Below, piece by piece: positions 58,301-64,000 of a stretch of 64,000 nucleotides of DNA. The DNA lies in assembly GCA_006176705.1 (NCBI GenBank), contig QRFJ01002494.1, forward strand, positions 62,001 through 126,000, in the 5' to 3' direction. Positions within the stretch are counted from its first letter, which is position 1. Each line of letters begins with the position of its first letter. The stretch is from Cocos nucifera. Lineage: Eukaryota > Streptophyta > Magnoliopsida > Arecales > Arecaceae. The translations under genes and the position numbers were made by a program. A model generated the notes under the pieces. That model saw nothing but the letters and a program-made list of their open reading frames with translations, was not told the DNA's origin and ran no database searches.

Positions 58301-60138
58301 ATTCCTGTAGAGAGTCAAAGATTCTAGTTAGATACTGTAATTTTGACTTGACCAATTTGTTTAGGGATTTTATTTTTAAATAAATTAGCTCCCACTATTT
58401 TCTCGAATCCCTACACTCCCTCTATAGAGATGCAAAAATCTTGATGATTAATGATTTCTAGTGGATGGTGTGGTCTCACCAACTGACTCATCACCTCACC
58501 TAACAGTTATTGGTGATGGGTTAGCCAATGAGTGAACAACTCTTGTTCAATGATTCTCTAATCATGGTGCACCCGAACTTGGTCTCTATTCATGAATCTC
58601 ACCGTATCCGAAATATTGATCCACTCCTTAGTTAAGTCGACCCACCATTTGCATAGACTGGGTTTCTAATTGAGTCTTCTCACCGTAATCCAGAATATTG
58701 AGTCAACTCATCCTCCAGCCCATAGGCATCCAGACCTATAGACATGGTTGTGTCTTCCGGTGCAACTGACCAACTGTATCCAGTCGAGAACAATCAACCC
58801 CGGGAAGGGCTCGCAATCTACAATGGTGGAAGACCTTAGACTTAATCTTTTCTTAGGGAGAATTGATCAGGTCTCATAAACTAGACTTGGCTTAGTCATA
58901 ACAATTATGACTAACCTAGGGCATGGGTTAGCTGGATTATTGACCACCTCAGATCAGGAACTGTGTCAACAGATATGGCCAGGTAAGTGAGACCGATGGA
59001 AGGAATATGCCATTAACTCGTACGAAGACGCATTCAGGTCGAGTTAGCTTCCAATTAAAATCAGTCGGTCGTCTATGCCAAATACCTTAGACACACAAAT
59101 TGTTGAGTCAGAACCAATTGGGTAGCTACAATCCAGACTCTAACCTCTAAGCCTAATTAGGTCTCTGTTTGATCGTGACTCGATTTGACCTAGACTTAAT
59201 CTATTAGGCTGGTCAATTTAAGCATTGTTGATCCCATCTAACCAACTCTTGATTCGATTTGATCAACCGCTTAGACCTAATTGAGCTACCCAAGTCCGAA
59301 CCCAGTATTATGAATATGTCTTAGATCTGAAATTCTCAATTTTAGACCTAATTGATATTCCATAGACTTAATTCTTAATTAATGTAGGGTTCATAACAAA
59401 ATATGCATAATAAATCCTAGGGTTCAGGATCTAGGGTTTGCAAAAAGTAATTTTGAGTTTCTTGATATAGAACGAACACGCAGCACCCCTACACATCATA
59501 AGAACACCCCATCGAGTGGGAAGAGAGGGCCTTTAAATCCTTCTTCGTTTTATGATCGGACGGCCAAGAGGAATGCCTTAATCAGGAACATACAATACTA
59601 CAAAATAATATCAGATCTATATCATATATCTCATATATAAAGTAGATCTAATCATGGCATATTTTGAATACATCTCATGTATCATAATCATGCATGTTTT
59701 CAGATCTAAATTATCTCATAATAATCTAAAAAATTAGATTTAAATTGATCTAATCAAAATAAATTCTAATCTAGATTAAGTATGAGAACTATTCTACAAC
59801 TAGTCTAGACATGCATCATATATCTCATATGATATTCAAAAATTAAATAATTTTTATTTGCTATTTTTTAGATGTTATTATAACACTTATAATATTAGAA
59901 AATAGTAAAAAAAAGATCTAAAACATGATTTAATTTGATTAAATTAAAAATATGCAAGAATATTCTATAGAACTATTCTATTCTAGAACTAGTCATGCAT
60001 ATCTTTTAATCTTAGATCCAAATTATTTAATTTTAATTTTTTCTAATTTCAGATCTGATCACATCTCATGTGACATCTGAAATCAATTATTTTCTAATTA
60101 AAATAAATTTAAAATCAGATCTAAACAATTTAAGATAT
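58301..60138 (-). other. 5' leader of Copia-3
   Basis: About 1.8 kb without coding potential, AT-rich above 59,600. I saw no copy of the Copia-1/-2/-4 leader hairpin here. Confidence 0.65.
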
Positions 60139-60151
60139 GGCTCTGATACCA
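60139..60151 (-). other. primer-binding site of Copia-3
   Basis: The minus strand reads TGGTATCAGAGCC, the tRNA-iMet type, two bases from the LTR. Confidence 0.95.
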
Positions 60152-60153
60152 GT

Positions 60154-62447
60154 TGAAGGAAAATCCTGATTTCTCGGTCCAAGTTTGTTCAGATCTGATC
60201 AGATCAAGAGATATATTTCAAAAATTTTTCTCTTGATCCCAATCAGATCTTGATATGTGTCAAATCTGATTCTTATTATTTTAATAAAATAAAATTTAAA
60301 AATAAATTAAATCAAATTTAATTTACCTGATCTGGGTAATCCTATTACCCTGTTGATGATCCTATTTGCAGCGAAGGTTCTGGATCTTAGCCACGCAAGC
60401 GCCTGGCCCTCTACCGGTATCCACTCGGGTTGGACTGGGAATCCTCTTCTTTTTCTATCATGCCTCCAAAAATCAGATCTGGATCTGATCATGGAGGATC
60501 TTCAGAAAACTCTTTTGAAGATGAGCAGTCATCCTTATGCAGGCAGCGCAGCCTTCTTGTTTTTGATCGCCTTTCTTTGATCTGAATCGCACCAACCAAG
60601 GTCCAAAAATCCTTTTGGAGGTGGAGAGCAAGGGGGAGAAGAGACTTATGGCATGAGAAGAGAGGGAGAGGCAGCCTTAGCGGGCATGGAGAAAACTAAT
60701 GATCTTCTAATCATATCTCTAATCTGAGTTGGGTACAGGGTCTTATTTATAGACTAGCTGTGATCCAACTCCTCTTCTTCCCAACCAATCACAATCCTTT
60801 GTGAAATCAGATCTAAATCTGATTGGTGGGAATAGAGTCCCCTAGATTCCTCCTTAGAGGGTGCCTAAGACCAGTCAAAGTTGGTTCTTAGAAGAACTCT
60901 AATTGGAATCCAAAAAGGAGATGGAGTCCTTGTCCAACAAGGACTCCTAGGCGCCTCCAACTTGGGCACACGCCTAGGGTGGCATGCACCCTTCTCCTTG
61001 CCAGGTTCTGATAGGGGGACAGGCCCCCACCAGCTCTCCAATAGGTGCATGACATGTGGTCAAAAGTCAAAGTGTCAATGGTCAACGTTTGACCAGTCAA
61101 AGGTAGACTTTTGACCAAAGTCAAAGAACAAGAAATGGCAGGTGACCAAAAATGGTAGGTAGTGTCTTACAAATAAGACAACCTTTTCTGACTTGGACAA
61201 CCTCCTGTCAGACCATATGAAGGCCTCTGTTTGAGCACAAACTCCTTTGGCTCAGATAGGACAACTTATTTATGATAGCAAAAGAAGAACGTTAGGTTCA
61301 ATCGAGTGCTAGCACGATTTCCTTGAACCTAATTGAATCTCATTCAGATCAATTGAACTAGATCAGTTCAATTGATGATCACCAGATTCAAACCCTTGTT
61401 TGTGTGACCCAGTTAGGTTCAGTTCTGTATGGTAATGGGATATGTCATGATCTCTATCATCGACATCATCGAAACTTCCTTTCGATGGATCAGAACTCTT
61501 CTGATTCGAACAGCTAGAATGATCGATCATCTAAATCATTCTAATTGCTCCCAAAATCCACCAGTGACACCTAGCAGTATATGGTGGCAACCCATCAGAG
61601 CTGAATGCGAACCTCTTGGTGCAGCTACCTGTGTGATTCAGTTCTTCTATCTTGAGCCCCGATCAGATTAGGGTTAAGGTGAACTCGTCAAACCCTAGTC
61701 TCTGTCATATGATGTAATCATTCGATTCGAGTCCAATGTGAAAATCTAAATAGAAACTCTTTCTATTATTTCACTCTACCATGGCCATGGATTTCTGGAC
61801 TTGATTCTCATGATCATCATAGGGCTACTCCTCTACCACCGAGGTAGATAGATTCCATCTTGATGCAATCCAGTTCCTACAATGAACATGTCATAGCCAA
61901 CATACACCTCAGGGTTCCATATGGCTAGGAGATCGAGTAATGGTGTAGTCAAACTATAACACCCTCAAGGTGAACTGCCGATGCATCTCAGGTCAAAGAA
62001 CCAGACATACTACTGCAGCATCGAGTCAGTCATTGACGAGAAGGTAGACTCCCTAATGACTACTCGAGGTGGTCACGCTCAGTGCCCTCGTTCTCTAACG
62101 AGTACCTGTACTCTCGCTCCGGTGTCTCCACACCGTAGACTCAAGACTCATCTACTAAAGAGAAGCGATTGTACACCAACCTTTTGGATCAATCACCATC
62201 CTCGTGATGATCCTATGGTCGGAAGCAATTTATGAGTTAATAATGATTATTCATGTCTTAAATTTTCAACTCTTGAAAATATGAATTATCATTACCATTA
62301 ACTCAAAGGATGTATCACAGACACTAAATACACATATGTGATAGAAAATAACCCATTTATTGATTTTAGTCAAAATTATAATTTTGCCCCTAGAAGTGTA
62401 TTACAAGTGTCAGTCAATTTTGGCTTCTAGGGCACATATATCTAATA
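60154..62447 (-). repeat. 5' LTR of Copia-3 (2294 bp)
   Basis: Plus-strand ends are TGAAGGAAAATCC and ATATCTAATA (CA to TA at the tip). It closely matches the solo LTR 17,937-20,208 in reverse orientation. The TATA box is at 60,744-60,751 (minus). Confidence 0.94.
60744..60751 (-). promoter_or_regulatory. LTR TATA box of Copia-3, 5' LTR
   Basis: TATAAATA on the minus strand; it would drive the full-length transcript. Confidence 0.7.
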
Positions 62448-62452
62448 GAGTC
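62448..62452. repeat. target-site duplication GAGTC, right copy
   Basis: Pairs with 52,163-52,167. Confidence 0.93.
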
Positions 62453-63480
62453 TTCTTTGGGTTGGACTGTAGGCTCATAGTTGTCCTCCATGAGAATTTT
62501 GTGCATACAAATTGAGGGACTAATTCCTTTGATATCTGCTATAGTCCATCCAAATGCCTTTTTGTGTTTCTTTAGTACTTTTAACAACTTTTCTTCCATT
62601 AAATCTATCAAAGAAGAAGAAATAATAATAGGTAAATGCGATGAACCTTCCAAGAAAACATATTTTAAATGAGAAGGAAGAGGTTTAAGTTCAAGAGTAA
62701 GTGGCTCTTCAATTGATGTCTTTAGAAAAGGAGTGGATGATCTTTCTAATTCTTCAAATCGTGGTCTGTATGCGCATGGAATATATGGTCTAGCCTTTAT
62801 CAATTTTATGCATTCTATTTGCCTTTCATCTTCAGCTGAATCCTCTTGTGATTGGACAATGCAAGCTTCAATAGGATCCTCAAACCTATTTTCTAGAAAA
62901 TACTCATGCACTAAATTGTCAATATCATCTACACGAAAATAAGTTTGATTATCATTGAGATGTTTAATAACTTTAAAAACATTACCAGTAACTTGTTCAT
63001 CTTGGACTCTAAGAATTAATTTTTTTTGTTGAACATCTATTAAAGCTCCTCCAATAGCTAAAGAGGATCTTTCTAAAATAAAGGGTACATCATAATCTTC
63101 TTTCATATCAAGAACAATAAAATCAACAGAGAAAATAAACTTATTTACCTTTATCAAGATATCCTCCACTATACCTCTTGGATCTATCGGCTAATTGAAG
63201 AGTAGTAGTGGTAGGCTTCGGTTCTCCTAGACCTAACTTCTTGATAATAGAAAAAGGCATGAGATTAATGCTTGCTCCTAAATCACATAAAACTTTATCA
63301 AAACTATAATCACTAATAATGCAAGGGATAGTAAAACTCCCTAAATCTTTTAGCTTCTGTGGTAATTTATTTTGAAGTTTTGCTGAGCATTCTTCATTCA
63401 AATTTATTCTCTCATGCTCCTTCAGCTTTTTCTTATTTGTTAGGATTTCTTTAAGAAACTTGGCATACTTGGTCATTTGA
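62453..63480 (-). pseudogene. pol: Athila-type protease and RT-proximal linker
   Basis: 63,476-63,141 reads MTKYAKFLKEILTNKKKL, then ECSAKLQNKLPQKLKDLGSFTIPCII and the protease site VLCDLGASINLMP, where D-L-G-A replaces the commoner D-T-G-S as usual in Athila. A frameshift near 63,175 moves the reading to 63,169-62,414: MEDILIKVNKFIFSVDFIVLDMKEDYDVPFILERSSLAIGGALIDV. The linker follows, with KKHKKAFGWTIADIKGISPSICMHKI. The reading ends at the GAGTC duplication, and RT picks up at 52,162. Two long open stretches show this part is better preserved than the rest. Confidence 0.9.
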
Positions 63481-64000
63481 GTGATAGCATCTACAAAAAG
63501 AATATTAATATATAAATTCTTTAATATTTTAAAAAAGTTAGAAATTTTCTTATCTGGATGCTATATTTGTCTCTCTGGGAATGGTAGTGGCAGCACGTAG
63601 GGCTTCACATTGGGATCGGCAAATTGTATACCTGAAGACCATCCATCTGCTGGTTGTTTTGGTGACTGACGAATTTTAGTTGATGGTTTCTTATTTATAG
63701 TTAGCTCTTCAGTCTCTTCTTCTAATGTGGTTCCTCTAACTTTGTACCACTTCTTAGGATGATAGCATTGACTTGCTCCCTTGGATTGGTCTCCGTGTTG
63801 CTGGGCAAGGATCCTTGAGGTCTCTCAGAGATTATCTTAGCCATTTGACCTATTTACATCTTCAAGTTTCGAATAGCTGCTGCTTGGTCCTATCTAAGTT
63901 TGGCTTCTAAATTTTTTATAGTTGCTTCTTGGTTTTGCATAAATGTAACCATCAGCTCTTCCATGTTAGACTTCTTTTTAGGTACTTGGAATCCTAGGGG
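63481..64000 (-). pseudogene. gag: Athila-type gag, C-terminal part
   Basis: Minus-strand reading recognisable across stops: MEELMVTFMQNQEATIKNLEAKLRQDQAAAIRNLKM, IGQMAKIISERPQGSLPSNTETNPRE, then a linker with LPLPFPERQ before 63,480. These are the coiled-coil and Ser-Asn-Thr-Glu blocks that close Athila Gag. The N-terminal capsid lies beyond the window. Confidence 0.78.

Larger units (their letters stand above)
52168..62447 (-). mobile_element. Copia-3: complete Ty1/copia element nested in the Athila-type element
   Basis: Two LTRs (52,168-54,405 and 60,154-62,447), polypurine tract, tRNA-iMet primer site and the GAGTC duplication define a complete 10.3-kb element on the minus strand. Gag starts at 58,300, then protease, integrase, RT and RNase H. 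Its gag and LTR differ from those of Copia-1/-2/-4, so it is a separate family. The solo LTR at 17,937 belongs to it. The interior and the left LTR have many one-base indels. It separates the Athila protease region from its RT. Confidence 0.95.
46534..64000 (-). mobile_element. Athila-type Ty3/gypsy element, 5' part off the right edge, split by Copia-3
   Basis: On the minus strand: gag end (64,000-63,480), protease and linker (63,476-62,453), the Copia-3 insertion, RT-RNase H (52,162-50,600), integrase (50,600-49,507), about 1.1 kb of non-coding sequence, polypurine tract, 3' LTR (48,405-46,534). The protease motif DLGASINLMP, the FAWTIADIKGISP-like linker and the lack of a chromodomain after integrase fit the Athila lineage. 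There is no env-like ORF downstream. The 5' LTR lies beyond 64,000. Confidence 0.85.

Noticed and set aside
60888..61124. 78-codon ORF (MTLVKSLPLTGQTLTID) repeated at 19,263-19,499
   Set aside because: It lies upstream of the LTR TATA box; conservation equals that of the surrounding LTR. Kept as a chance ORF.
61981..62235. 84-codon ORF with a near-identical copy at 18,150-18,404
   Set aside because: Both are antisense to the LTR transcript and are alike only because the LTRs are alike. No domain or codon signal.

Overview
This window contains no recognisable host gene. It is a nest of decayed plant transposable elements from a large, repeat-rich flowering-plant genome. The long (2.2-2.6 kb) Ty1/copia LTRs, the Tat-type and Athila-type Ty3/gypsy elements, and the CACTA transposon with its TACTACAAAAA terminus all point to a plant. 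A monocot such as a palm is my best guess from the look of the elements, but no marker gene supports a species call. All coding traces are retrotransposon gag-pol or CACTA genes broken by stops and frameshifts.

Layout, left to right. (1) 1-8735: Copia-1, plus strand, with most of its 5' LTR lying off the left edge. Its LTR end abuts (2) 8736 to about 15,965: a minus-strand Tat-type gypsy element with gag, protease, RT-RNase H, a second archaeal-type RNase H and integrase. Its 3' untranslated tandem repeats are cut by Copia-1. (3) About 15,998-38,274: Copia-2, minus strand, split by two later insertions. One is a solo LTR (17,937-20,208, target duplication GTATG). The other is a complete Copia-4 (20,313-31,197, target duplication TCATA). 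(4) 38,275-39,092: a plus-strand LTR fragment into which Copia-2 probably inserted. (5) 39,093-45,310: remnant of a Sirevirus-like LTR split by a 5.4-kb CACTA element (39,284-44,700, target duplication CTA). (6) About 45,311-45,930: minus-strand Sirevirus-like gag debris. (7) 45,937-46,533: fragment of an LTR related to those of Copia-3. (8) 46,534-64,000: an Athila-type gypsy element, minus strand, running off the right edge. It is split exactly between its protease region and its RT by a complete Copia-3 (52,168-62,447, target duplication GAGTC).

Four insertions are bounded by exact target-site duplications, so the order of events can be read directly. Copia-4 and the solo LTR are younger than Copia-2; Copia-3 is younger than the Athila element; the CACTA is younger than the Sirevirus-like LTR; and Copia-1 is probably younger than the Tat element.

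Points that go beyond routine repeat annotation: a short hairpin in the 5' leader of Copia-1, -2 and -4 with a compensatory base-pair change; a hairpin-forming minisatellite in the Copia-2 LTR; a CACTA element carrying an ~0.8-kb inverted-repeat block, a G-rich minisatellite and a spliced transposase-like pseudogene; and a local excess of single-base indels in the left half of Copia-3. I found no tRNA, rRNA, CRISPR or prokaryotic features. Exact LTR identities, ages and family names need alignment that I could not run.
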